Notes under the pieces: model-generated | Database searches by the model: none | What the model was told of the DNA's origin: nothing | What the model saw: only the letters and a program-made list of their open reading frames with translations | Program-made: the position numbers and the translations under genes | Part shown: positions 33,993 through 41,862 of the stretch, piece after piece | Position numbering within the stretch: the first letter of the stretch is position 1 | Layout: each line of letters begins with the position of its first letter | DNA from: Streptomyces sp. SAJ15 | GTDB taxonomy: Bacteria > Actinomycetota > Actinomycetes > Streptomycetales > Streptomycetaceae | Length of the DNA: 64,000 nt | Assembly: GCF_007595705.1 (NCBI RefSeq) | Contig: NZ_NISY01000021.1 | Coordinates: forward strand, 33,490-97,489 | Direction of reading: 5' to 3'

Positions 33993-35018
33993 TCACCGGC
34001 GGCGCAGCGCCGCGTTCTTCAGGGCCGGGGGCAGGTAGTAGCTGTCCGCGCGGTTGAGGTCGATGCCGGGAGGCACGATCGCGTCGATCCGGTCCAACAC
34101 CCCGTCGTCGAGCACCGCGTCGGCGCCGGCCAGCAGGTCCTCCAGCTGCTCGTAGGTGCGCGGGCCGATGATGACCGAGGTGATGGCCGGGTGGGCGCGG
34201 ACGAAGGCGGTGGCCAGGTGCGGCAGGGAGAGCCCGGCCTCCTCCGCCACCTGGACCAGCTGCCCCACCGCCTCCAGCTTCCGTGCGTTCTCCGGCAGCG
34301 CCGGGTCGAACTTCTGCCGCTCCAGCGCGTGCCGACCGCCCGTCAGATCGATGTCGGACGCCTTCGTGTAGCGGCCCGACAGCCAGCCCGCCGACAGCGG
34401 ACCCCAGGCCAGCACCCCCATCCCGTACTTCTGCGCGGTCGGCAGCACCGCCGCCTCGGCGCCGCGCGCCAGGATCGAGTACGGCGGCTGCTCGCTGCGG
34501 AAGCGGACGTGGCCGCGCCGCTCGCTGGTCCAGTGCGCCTCGACGATCTGCTCGGCGGGGAAGGTGGAGCAGCCGACCGCCCGCACCTTGCCGGCGCGCA
34601 CCAGGTCGGTCAGGACGCCGAGCGTCTCGTCGATGTCGGTCGCCGGGTCGGGGCGGTGGATCTGGTAGAGGTCGATGTAGTCCGTGTCCAGCCGGCGCAG
34701 GCTGTCCTCGACGGCGCGGGTGATCCAGCGTCGTGAGTTGCCGCCGAGGTTGGGGTCCTCGCCCATCGGGCTGTGCCCCTTGGTCGCCAGCACGATGTCG
34801 TCGCGGCGGCCCTTGAGCGCCTTTCCGACGAGCTCCTCGGACTCGCCCGCCGAGTACACGTCGGCGGTGTCGATGAGGTTGATGCCCGCGTCGACGGCGC
34901 GGTGGATGATGCGCACCACGTCGTCGTGGTCGTTGTTGGCCCAGGCACCGAACATCATCGTGCCCAGCGCGTATTCGCTGACCGAGATGCCGGTGCCGCC
35001 GAGAATCCTGCGCTGCAT
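33993..35018 (-). CDS. aldo/keto reductase
   Basis: A 341-aa NADPH-dependent oxidoreductase of the AKR superfamily. The tetrad is in place: Asp and Tyr in LIDTADVYSAGESEE, Lys in ATKGHSP, His in YQIHRPD. NADP-binding loop IIGPRTYEQLED is near the C-terminus. Substrate unknown. It is divergent from an XRE regulator at 35162, which in Streptomyces often controls the neighbouring dehydrogenase. GGAGG precedes the ATG. Confidence 0.92.
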   Translation of the reverse strand: MQRRILGGTGISVSEYALGTMMFGAWANNDHDDVVRIIHRAVDAGINLIDTADVYSAGESEELVGKALKGRRDDIVLATKGHSPMGEDPNLGGNSRRWITRAVEDSLRRLDTDYIDLYQIHRPDPATDIDETLGVLTDLVRAGKVRAVGCSTFPAEQIVEAHWTSERRGHVRFRSEQPPYSILARGAEAAVLPTAQKYGMGVLAWGPLSAGWLSGRYTKASDIDLTGGRHALERQKFDPALPENARKLEAVGQLVQVAEEAGLSLPHLATAFVRAHPAITSVIIGPRTYEQLEDLLAGADAVLDDGVLDRIDAIVPPGIDLNRADSYYLPPALKNAALRRR

Positions 35019-35161
35019 GGGGGGTGCCTCCGTCGAGCCGTGACCTGTGCTGTCTTTCGGTTACGCGTTCCACCTTCCGCCGCCGGCGCAGCACGTACCA
35101 GGCCCGTTTCAACCTGGGTCCGCCAGAACCACCTTGTTGCCGCCCCGTCGATAATGGGCCG

Positions 35162-36037
35162 ATGCGGCATGCCGAACCGGAGATCAACGCCTTCCTGAAG
35201 TCCCGCCGGGCCGCGCTCGACCCGGCCGCGCTCGGGCTGCCCGCGGGATCGACCCGCCGCCGGGTGCGCGGGCTGCGCCGCGAGGAGGTCGCCCAGCTGG
35301 CCGGGATCAGCGTGGACTACTACACCCGCATCGAGCAGGGCCGCGCCCCCGCCATCTCGGACCCGGTCCTGGACGCCATCGCGCGGGCCCTGCGGCTGAC
35401 CCCCGCCGAGCACACCTATCTGCGCAACGTCGCCCAGCCCCGGCGCCGGCAGCGCGGCGACCAGGGGCCCCGCGCGCGCGTGCGGCCCCAGGTGCGCCAG
35501 CTGCTGGACGCCCTCGACGACACGGTGCCGGCCTTCGTCTACGGCCCCGCCCTGGACATCCTCGCCTGGAACCGCCTCGGCGGCCTGGTCTCCTTCGACC
35601 TGGCGGCCGTCCCCGAGGCCGACCGCAACGCCGCCCTGCTGACCTTCCTCCACCCGGACGCCAAGGCCCTCCACCCGGACTGGGAGCGACTCGCCGAGGA
35701 GATGGTCGCCGCCCTCCGCGCCGAGGCCGGCCGCCGCCCCCAGGGGCGGATCAGCGAGGTCGCCTGCCGGCTCCTCGACCACAGCCCCGACTTCCGACGC
35801 CACTGGGAGGCCCAGGCCGTCACCGAACGCACCTCGGGCACCAAGCGCGTCCGGCACCCCCTGGTCGGCGAGCTCGACCTGACCTACGAGGTGCTGGCGC
35901 TGCCCACCGACGAGGGCCAGGTGCTGTGCACGTACACGGCGCGGCGGGGGACGCGCACGGCGGAGGCCCTGCGGGAGCTCGCGGCCCTCCCGGCCCTCCC
36001 GGCCCTCCCGGCCCTCCCGGCCGGCGCCCCGGTCTAG
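35162..36037 (+). CDS. XRE-family regulator with MmyB-like ligand domain
   Basis: A 291-aa regulator: helix-turn-helix (RREEVAQLAGISVDYYTRIEQGR, residues about 39-61; the core EEVAQLAGISVDYYTRIEQG) followed by a PAS-like C-terminal domain (VYGPALDILAWNRLGGL) characteristic of MmyB-type proteins, which sense fatty-acid-like ligands. It is divergent from the aldo/keto reductase. GATAAT ends 6 nt before the ATG, so it is probably leaderless. The C-terminus ends with an ALPALPALPA repeat. Confidence 0.88.
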   Translation: MRHAEPEINAFLKSRRAALDPAALGLPAGSTRRRVRGLRREEVAQLAGISVDYYTRIEQGRAPAISDPVLDAIARALRLTPAEHTYLRNVAQPRRRQRGDQGPRARVRPQVRQLLDALDDTVPAFVYGPALDILAWNRLGGLVSFDLAAVPEADRNAALLTFLHPDAKALHPDWERLAEEMVAALRAEAGRRPQGRISEVACRLLDHSPDFRRHWEAQAVTERTSGTKRVRHPLVGELDLTYEVLALPTDEGQVLCTYTARRGTRTAEALRELAALPALPALPALPAGAPV

Positions 36038-36154
36038 CGGGTCGCCGGCGGCGCCGGACCCGGGGAAGACGGGCCGGCGCCGGTCCGGCGGTTCGCGGGT
36101 CAGCCCGGCCCGAGGCAAGGGTGGCCGGCGACCCGGTCCAGCAGGTCGCGCGGG

Positions 36155-36976
36155 TCAGCCGGACCCGGGGGCGAGGGCCTCCCAGGCGATCGTGACCTCA
36201 CCCTGCCGCCAGCGACGGGGCCCGTGCAGGACCGGCCAGCCCAGGTCGTCGCGGAGCACGCGGACGGTGCGGACCCAGCGCTGGCGCGCGCTGAGCGGGG
36301 CGTACGGCGCGGCGGCGGCCCAGGCCCTGTCGAAGTCGCGCAGGAAGGCATGCACGGGCTCGCCGGGGACGTTGCGGTGGATGAGCGCCTTGGGCAGCCG
36401 CTCGGCCAGGTCGGAGGGGCGCTCCAGGGAGCCGAGCCGGGTCGCGAACGTGACGCTGAGCGGCCCCTGCGGGGTCAGCGCCACCCACACGTGCCGCCGC
36501 CCGATCTCGTCGCAGGTCCCCTCCACCAGCAGCCCGCCCGGCGCCAGCCGATCGCACAGCCGCCGCCACACCGCCGCGACCTCGTCCTCCCCGTACTGCC
36601 GCAGCACGTTCGCCGCCCGGATCAGCGCCGGCCGCTCCCCGTGCCCGCCCGGCAGCGGCACCTCGAACCCGCCGTGCGCGAAGACCAGCCCCTCCCGCTC
36701 ATACGGCTTGGCGGCCGCCACCCGCGCGGGCTCGATCTCCACCCCGACCACCCGCACGTCCGGCCGCACCGTACGCAGCCGCTCCAGCAGCTCCACGGCC
36801 GTCCAGGGCGCCGCCCCGTACCCCAGATCCACCGCCACCGGCGCCTCCGCCCGCAGCAGCGCGGGACCGTGTACGGCGGCGATCCAGCGGTCCATACGCC
36901 GCAGCCGGTTCGGATTGGTGGTGCCGCGAGTCACCGAGCCGACGGGTCGGGCCGGGGCGGGGGGACGGGCGGGCAT
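36155..36976 (-). CDS. class I SAM-dependent methyltransferase
   Basis: A 273-aa protein. The SAM-binding motif appears as VAVDLGYGAAPWTAVELLER (about residue 47) and the acidic residue in VVGVEIEP; a CLAPGG-type loop follows (CDRLAPGGLLVEGTCDE). Substrate unknown. A TAGAGT box at 36984-36989 ends 7 nt before the ATG. Conserved neighbours give no clue. Confidence 0.8.
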   Translation of the reverse strand: MPARPPAPARPVGSVTRGTTNPNRLRRMDRWIAAVHGPALLRAEAPVAVDLGYGAAPWTAVELLERLRTVRPDVRVVGVEIEPARVAAAKPYEREGLVFAHGGFEVPLPGGHGERPALIRAANVLRQYGEDEVAAVWRRLCDRLAPGGLLVEGTCDEIGRRHVWVALTPQGPLSVTFATRLGSLERPSDLAERLPKALIHRNVPGEPVHAFLRDFDRAWAAAAPYAPLSARQRWVRTVRVLRDDLGWPVLHGPRRWRQGEVTIAWEALAPGSG

Positions 36977-36989
36977 GTCTATGACTCTA
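36977..36989 (-). promoter_or_regulatory. leaderless promoter of the methyltransferase gene
   Basis: TAGAGT at 36984-36989 on the minus strand, 7 nt before the ATG. Confidence 0.5.
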
Positions 36990-37020
36990 AGCGTTCACCC
37001 GGACCCACGGCCCCGCCCCT

Positions 37021-37314
37021 CTACGCCCCCGGCTGCGACGATCCGCTTCTCCGCGCGGCGCGGTACGCCCCGAGCAGCCCGCGCCCCGTCTCGCACGCGG
37101 CGTCGCCCTTGCGGCAGGCCGCGCACTCCGTGAGGTGGATGAGCGCCGCCCGCCAGGCACGGTCGACGCGCTGATGGCCCGCCGTGTACGCCCCCTGCCC
37201 CGCGTCGACGGGCCCGCGCTCGTTCTGCGCCCGTACGACCCCGTCGGTCACCGCCCCGACCCGGCGCAGCGCCTCACGACGGGAGGGCCCGCCCGCCCCC
37301 TCGCCCGTCACCAC
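37021..37314 (-). CDS. 97-aa protein with Cys cluster, RiPP-like operon
   Basis: A 97-aa protein of unknown function. GTG 37314 overlaps the upstream stop by 7 nt, so it is translationally coupled. Residues about 64-75 contain the Cys pattern CAACRKGDAAC; the rest is charged and helical. Last gene of the minus-strand run that begins with the 43-aa peptide at 38891. Confidence 0.6.
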   Translation of the reverse strand: MVTGEGAGGPSRREALRRVGAVTDGVVRAQNERGPVDAGQGAYTAGHQRVDRAWRAALIHLTECAACRKGDAACETGRGLLGAYRAARRSGSSQPGA

Positions 37315-37577
37315 GCGCCCTCACGGCGCGCGGCGGCCCGCTGCTCGATCGCCTGGGCGAGCTGGAGGTGGTAGAGCTCGACCTGGTCCGGGGTGAGGAT
37401 CAGCGCCGAATCGAGCGCACTGCCGTCCGCACAGTGCAGCCGGATCGCGAGCGCGGCCTGCTGGGCGCGGCGGTCGTAGATCACGTCCCGTTTCAGGGGG
37501 GTGGCGTGGGTGACGGTGGGGGGTGGGCTGGCGGCCGCATGCCGTGCTGTGGTCCCTGTGGTGGTTGTTTCGGTCAT
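37308..37577 (-). CDS. 89-aa protein of unknown function, RiPP-like operon
   Basis: An 89-aa protein with a Thr-rich start (MTETTTTGTTARH), a central strand-rich region (DVIYDRRAQQAALAIRLHCA) and a C-terminal helix. No family recognised. It starts 16 bp after the methyltransferase stop and overlaps the next gene, so the operon order is peptide, methyltransferase, this, 97-aa protein. Confidence 0.6.
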   Translation of the reverse strand: MTETTTTGTTARHAAASPPPTVTHATPLKRDVIYDRRAQQAALAIRLHCADGSALDSALILTPDQVELYHLQLAQAIEQRAAARREGAW

Positions 37578-37593
37578 GGGTCCTGCACCCCTC

Positions 37594-38763
37594 TCAGATC
37601 TCCCTTGGATCCCGGAGTTCCCAGGTGGGACCGTCGGGACTGTTCAGCCACACCTGGTGCTCGCCGGATGGAGAGACGGTCAGCCCGAAGCGGGTGAGCG
37701 GGGGCCTGCCGTGCCGGTCCCACCAGGTGTGTGCGGCGACGAGCTCGTCCCACAGGTCGCGGGGGCCGTGCTGGAGGACCCCGTCGCCATCACGCCATCC
37801 GGCGTAGTGCACGGAGGCGTAGGAGCCGCGCGTGTCCCACAGCAGGAGGCGGTACGTCCCGTCGGGGCGGGTGCCCAGGTGCCCGGAGCGGACGCCGGGC
37901 ACGCGCAGCCCCATGGCGAACTCGGCGTGCTTACCCGCCTCGGTGACAGTTTGTGGCGCGATCGGCGACGCCGACAGTCGTGGCTCGCCCTCGCGCCGGG
38001 GCCTCACCTGCGACGGCCGCTGGCCCCGGACCCACATGAAGTCCACCGAGTCCACGAACTGGCCGCTCGCCGTGGCGTCCTTATCCACATCGAGGCGCAG
38101 CAGCCCCGCGTTGCGGTAGGCGGTGCCGAACGGCGTGACGATCACGCCGCCCGTCCGTACCTGCTCCAGCCACGCACGGGGAATCCGCCGCACGGCGGCC
38201 GTGGACAGCAGCCGGTCGTACGGAGCACGGGCCTGGTAGCCGGCTTCGCCGTTCGCGTGTACCGCCGTGGGCCGGTAGCCGCACCCGTTCAGCGCGGCGC
38301 GCGCCCGCGCGAACACGGCCGAATCGACCTCGATCGTGGTCACGTTCTCCGCGCCCACCCACTCAGACAGCAGCGCCGCGTTGTAGCCCGTACCCGTCCC
38401 GATTTCCAGGACCCGCATGCCCACGTCGAGATCGCTGGCGCCGAGCATGGCGAAGACCGCGCCGGGCGCGCTGAGCGAACTCGTCGGTTCCCGGCCCGTA
38501 TCGCGTTCGACGCCATCATCCACCTGAGTGACAACCGGCTCGCGCGCGTACACCAACGTATGCCAGCGGTCCTCGTCCTGCGAGCGGCGCAGCGCGCGAT
38601 AGAGCTCGGCGGATTCGTCCCACACCCATACGAGGTCGGGGACGAACGCGTGCCGGGGGACGGCCAGGTACGCCTCACGCATCCACGGCTTCGTGAACCA
38701 GCCGCCCTGGTCCAGGGACTGCGCGAGTCCCTGGACCAGGTCTTCCGTGTCGCGGTGGCTCAC
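37594..38763 (-). CDS. PIMT-family O-methyltransferase with C-terminal extension (RiPP type)
   Basis: A 389-aa enzyme of the protein-L-isoaspartate O-methyltransferase fold: TSSLSAPGAVFAMLGASDLD then the SAM motif RVLEIGTGTGYNAALL (about residue 130). Ordinary PIMT repair enzymes are about 210 aa; this one has some 170 extra residues ending with RFGLTVSPSGEHQVWLNSPD, a tail I associate with methyltransferases that act on ribosomal peptides (graspetide, lanthipeptide, imiditide) rather than on damaged proteins. GTG 38763 overlaps the stop of the 43-aa peptide (GTGA). Inferred role: esterifying an Asp of that peptide, leading to an aspartimide. Confidence 0.85.
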   Translation of the reverse strand: MSHRDTEDLVQGLAQSLDQGGWFTKPWMREAYLAVPRHAFVPDLVWVWDESAELYRALRRSQDEDRWHTLVYAREPVVTQVDDGVERDTGREPTSSLSAPGAVFAMLGASDLDVGMRVLEIGTGTGYNAALLSEWVGAENVTTIEVDSAVFARARAALNGCGYRPTAVHANGEAGYQARAPYDRLLSTAAVRRIPRAWLEQVRTGGVIVTPFGTAYRNAGLLRLDVDKDATASGQFVDSVDFMWVRGQRPSQVRPRREGEPRLSASPIAPQTVTEAGKHAEFAMGLRVPGVRSGHLGTRPDGTYRLLLWDTRGSYASVHYAGWRDGDGVLQHGPRDLWDELVAAHTWWDRHGRPPLTRFGLTVSPSGEHQVWLNSPDGPTWELRDPREI

Positions 38764-38891
38764 TTCCGGTGGTCTCCCGTTCCGTCCTTGTAGATGTCCG
38801 AATCGGGGTTGTGGCCGTCCTGGCTCGGCGGGGGGAGCTTCGGCTCCTCCGGCTGGTCGGGGTCTTTGCCGTCGTGCTTGCCCATGACCAT
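38760..38891 (-). CDS. candidate RiPP precursor, 43 aa, Asp/Asn-rich
   Basis: ATG 38891 opens a 43-codon frame: MVMGKHDGKDPDQPEEPKLP then PPSQDGHNPDSDIYKDGTGD then HRK. It has nine Asp and three Asp-Gly pairs (HDGK, QDGH, KDGT), the sequence most prone to aspartimide formation. GGAAGGGA lies upstream and the stop overlaps the methyltransferase start. Composition and coupling suit a PIMT-modified precursor. No Cys, Ser/Thr cluster or leader motif of other RiPP classes is present. ATG 38885 is an alternative start. Confidence 0.72.
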   Translation of the reverse strand: MVMGKHDGKDPDQPEEPKLPPPSQDGHNPDSDIYKDGTGDHRK

Positions 38892-38918
38892 GCTTCCCTT
38901 CCTCGCTACGCTCAGTCG

Positions 38919-38950
38919 CCGATGCGAATCGGTGAGTGAGACAGTAGGGT
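38919..38950. promoter_or_regulatory. divergent promoter and operator of the RiPP-like locus
   Basis: CCGAT-GCGA-ATCGG (38919-38932) is an inverted repeat; beside it TAGGGT (plus, 38945-38950) and TACTGT (minus, 38941-38946) are overlapping -10 boxes for the regulator and the peptide operon. Positions are seen; function is inferred. Confidence 0.45.
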
Positions 38951-39020
38951 CGCGCGCCCCAGTCAGGAACGGACTGCGAGTACGGGTATCGGCGGCGTGA
39001 CGACGACACTTGGGGGCAAC

Positions 39021-40139
39021 ATGGCGGTCCGCTCTTCCACAACCCCTACTGACAGTCGGGGAAGGCCCGAACGCGCCCGCGGCGGTGTCGTGTCCGGCTA
39101 CGTGCTGCGGCTGATCCGGGAGCACCTTGGCCTGACACAGGAAGGGTTGGCGGATCGCTTTGATGTATCGGCGGACACCGTGGCTGGGTGGGAGTCCGGC
39201 CGCCGGCCCCTGACGGCGGTTCCGGTCGGTCAGACGCTGACACACCGGCATCGTCTGCTGAGGATGGGTGCCTCGCCGGGCTTGATACACCTCCTCGGGC
39301 GGGCGATGGAGGCTGACGTGATTCTTTCCAGCACTCTGGAGAAGGCCGCTGGCAGCCAGGAGGCCAGCCCCCTCGGTGCATGGGTGATGCAGCGCGATCT
39401 AGTCGAACTGCTTGCGTGGCCGCTCAACGGCGAGGCTCCTGAGGCAGTGCGTCTACGGTCAGCGCCCTCTCGACCACGACGAGGCCCGGTTCCGGGAGGC
39501 CCGGAGATGTCCGCTGCAGATCGGGAAGGGTTCTTCAGCCAACTGCGGCGGACGGCTGAGGAGGCCAGGCAGCCAGGTGAGTTCCTTCTTCGGCGTCAAG
39601 CGCTCTACCTCTCGGGCTATGACGATCGGCGTGACTCCGCCGACTGGCTCGCCTGCCAACAACGGGTCAAGTGCGCCGAGGACTGGTTGACCGGTTGGCT
39701 CAGCTCCCGTTCCTTGGCGGCGGTGGCCACACGGCAGGGAGATCGTGACCGCATGGGCCACTTCGTCTCAACGAAGCTTGCTGGTGATCAATCAGGCGAA
39801 GCAGCGAATCTGAACTACTGGGCGTATTGGGTCGGAGAAGTCGAGCAGGTCGAGTTGTCAGACGACTTCATCGCATCCGGCAAGCCGGGCCCGTGGACCG
39901 GCGGCAAGCTGCTGCAGCACCTCGTAGAGAGGCTCGACCCCAGGCACGGCTACTCGGAGCTGTACGTGCACACACTTTGGGCATTGTTGGCCATTCGGCC
40001 TCGTCTCTTACACGTAGCCGGCCGCGCGAGTGGTCTGCGCGAACGGCTTGGCGTGATGTTGGATAGCAGGGAGGTCTCGGCACGAGCGCGCCGTGAGCTC
40101 GACGGCATCCGATACGCGATTCGCCTCGCCGACGCATGA
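39021..40139 (+). CDS. XRE-family regulator with long C-terminal domain
   Basis: A 372-aa protein: a helix-turn-helix (LRLIREHLGLTQEGLADRFD, then SADTVAGWESGRRPL) and a large helical C-terminal domain with no enzyme motif. It is divergent from the peptide/methyltransferase operon and 19 bp ahead of the HD gene, so it probably controls one or both. ATG 39021 (GGGGG 5 nt before) is chosen over GTG 38997. Base composition is clearly lower in GC than in the flanking core genes, hinting at transfer. Confidence 0.82.
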   Translation: MAVRSSTTPTDSRGRPERARGGVVSGYVLRLIREHLGLTQEGLADRFDVSADTVAGWESGRRPLTAVPVGQTLTHRHRLLRMGASPGLIHLLGRAMEADVILSSTLEKAAGSQEASPLGAWVMQRDLVELLAWPLNGEAPEAVRLRSAPSRPRRGPVPGGPEMSAADREGFFSQLRRTAEEARQPGEFLLRRQALYLSGYDDRRDSADWLACQQRVKCAEDWLTGWLSSRSLAAVATRQGDRDRMGHFVSTKLAGDQSGEAANLNYWAYWVGEVEQVELSDDFIASGKPGPWTGGKLLQHLVERLDPRHGYSELYVHTLWALLAIRPRLLHVAGRASGLRERLGVMLDSREVSARARRELDGIRYAIRLADA

Positions 40140-40158
40140 GGCGTGAGAGGGGCTGACG

Positions 40159-40737
40159 GTGGCTGACGACTTGTCCGCGGTGTCGCGATTCCTGCTTGAG
40201 GCGGGCACGCTCAAACACGCCAGGCGCACGGGCTGGTGGATGGCGGGCGTGCGGGACCCGGAGAGCGTGGCCGAGCACTCGTGGCGTACTTCGCTGATCG
40301 CCTCTGTGATCGCCCAGTTGGAGGGAGCCGATCCGGCGCGGGCGGCGCTGCTGGCCGTGTGGCATGACTCCCAAGAGACCAGGACTGGCGACGTCAACCA
40401 CCTGGGGAAGAAGTACGCCCCCTCGGCTGACCCTGAAGCCGTGACGGCTGACCAGACGGCCGGTATGCCTGAACCGCTGGCGGAGGCAGTGCGGGGCGTC
40501 GTGGCTGAGTACGAGGCGAAGGAGACACCCGAGGCTCGGTGCGCGCGTGACGCCGACAAGCTCGAATGCCTGATTCAAGGGATTGAGTACCGGGCGCAGG
40601 GCTACGAGAACGCGCAGCGGTGGATCGACAACAGCCGCGCTCGACTCACCACCGAGACAGCGAATCGCCTTGCCGACGAGCTGCTGAACACCGGGTCCTT
40701 GGACTGGCTCCACGCCGCTATGGGCGAGACTCCGTGA
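40159..40737 (+). CDS. HD-domain phosphohydrolase (HDDC2/YfbR-like)
   Basis: A 192-aa HD-superfamily protein. Metal-binding residues are present: His in AEHSWRTS, His-Asp in WHDSQETRTGDV, Asp in RDADKLECLI. HDDC2/YfbR members are 5'-deoxynucleotidases; this one's substrate is unproven. GTG start, same strand and 19 bp after the XRE regulator. Lower GC than the core. A hairpin terminator follows. Confidence 0.8.
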   Translation: MADDLSAVSRFLLEAGTLKHARRTGWWMAGVRDPESVAEHSWRTSLIASVIAQLEGADPARAALLAVWHDSQETRTGDVNHLGKKYAPSADPEAVTADQTAGMPEPLAEAVRGVVAEYEAKETPEARCARDADKLECLIQGIEYRAQGYENAQRWIDNSRARLTTETANRLADELLNTGSLDWLHAAMGETP

Positions 40738-40749
40738 ACTGAAAGTCCG

Positions 40750-40782
40750 GGTCTCGGGGCGCGGGATTCGGGACCCGAGACC
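40750..40782 (+). terminator. terminator after the HD gene
   Basis: GGTCTCGGG (40750-40758) pairs perfectly with CCCGAGACC (40774-40782), 12 bp after the stop. Confidence 0.7.
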
Positions 40783-40899
40783 TCTCCGAAGGATTGGCCG
40801 GGAGGCTTGACCCACCCACCCTCCCCGCGCACCAACGGCCGCCCTCAGCAGGCCAGATGACTTTTTGTGATCGAGTCGCGACGGAGCGGGGCGGGCGTG

Positions 40900-40989
40900 T
40901 AGCGTGCGGGCCACAAAGCAACGACCCCCAGCGGGTGTTAGCAGCACCTGCCAGGGGTCTGACCTTCAAGATCGTTAGGAGCGATCTCA
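40900..40989 (+). promoter_or_regulatory. promoter and structured mRNA leader of the winged-helix gene
   Basis: A TAGCGT box (40900-40905) starts a leader with two hairpins. Hairpin 1: GACCCC (40923-40928) with GGGGTC (40954-40959) and, inside, GCGGGTG (40931-40937) with CACCTGC (40945-40951). Hairpin 2: AGATCG (40969-40974) pairs with CGATCT (40982-40987) and its 7-nt loop TTAGGAG holds the ribosome site for ATG 40990. Expression is probably controlled through this leader. Confidence 0.7.
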
Positions 40990-41862
40990 ATGGCTGCTTC
41001 AGACTCTAGCGTTCCCGCGCCCCCCTCCGCCCCCTCCTCGCCTCCGATGGCCAGTCCCGGCTTCGGGAAGCGGGCCGTTTCCGGTCAAGGGCCGCGCCGT
41101 GCCGACGACTTCGCCGGGCTGCCCGCGCGGGAGGCGGCCATCGCCGCGTACGTCGATCGGCTGCCGGACGGGGCGTGCATCTCGATCAAGGCGCTGGCCG
41201 CGCAGCTTCCCTACGGACAGTGCGCCTTGGGGACCGCGTTGCGGCGGCTGGCCGAGGCCGGGCATCTTCGGCTGTTCCGGGAGCGGACCGAGGGTGGGCG
41301 GTGGGTGACCCGTACGCACTTCTCGCGCGTCGCCCGAGATGACGCCTGGTGGGCGGCCTACCAGGCCGGGCGGGACACGGGCCAGGCCCCGGAGGGCGAG
41401 CCGCGCGCGGAGGGTGCGGCGGCGCCGCGTCCCGCGTACGCCGTGCTCGCCCGGCTCGGGGAGGTCGACCCCCGTCTCGCCCTCTCCGCCGCCGACTGCG
41501 CCGCGCTCGAACCGCTCGCCCGGGAGTGGCTCCGACGCGGGGCGAGCGAGCCGTACGCCGCTTCCGTACTGACCGCCGGGCTGCCCGAGGCCGTCCACCA
41601 CCCGCGTCGCTTCCTCCAGGCCCGCCTGACCGCGAAAATGCCACCCGAACGAGAGCTTCCGGCGCCGCCGCGCCTCGCGCCCGTCCTCATGGAGTGCGCA
41701 GTCTGCCGCGCGCCCGGCAGCCCGCAGGCGCTCCCCGGCGGGGTGTGCCGCGAGTGTCGCGGTGAGGCGGCGGCTCCGGACGACCGCCGGGGCGCCGCCG
41801 TACGGGCGTACGCGGACGGGATCCGCGCTCGGATGCGCCAGCGGCCACGCGTGGCGCGCTAG
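40990..41862 (+). CDS. winged-helix DNA-binding protein with C-terminal Zn-ribbon
   Basis: A 290-aa protein. A winged helix spans residues about 45-105 (ACISIKALAAQLPYGQCALG then TALRRLAEAGHLRLF), and two CxxC pairs near the C-terminus (CAVCRAP, GVCRECR) form a zinc ribbon. Streptomycetes carry several such proteins; the target is unknown. Its stop shares CTAG with the stop of the converging NmrA gene. The structured leader suggests tight control. Confidence 0.78.
   Translation: MAASDSSVPAPPSAPSSPPMASPGFGKRAVSGQGPRRADDFAGLPAREAAIAAYVDRLPDGACISIKALAAQLPYGQCALGTALRRLAEAGHLRLFRERTEGGRWVTRTHFSRVARDDAWWAAYQAGRDTGQAPEGEPRAEGAAAPRPAYAVLARLGEVDPRLALSAADCAALEPLAREWLRRGASEPYAASVLTAGLPEAVHHPRRFLQARLTAKMPPERELPAPPRLAPVLMECAVCRAPGSPQALPGGVCRECRGEAAAPDDRRGAAVRAYADGIRARMRQRPRVAR

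Noticed and set aside
37021..40737. ATP-grasp (graspetide) or lanthipeptide cluster
   Set aside because: No ATP-grasp, dehydratase, cyclase or protease gene is present; only the methyltransferase relates to those classes.
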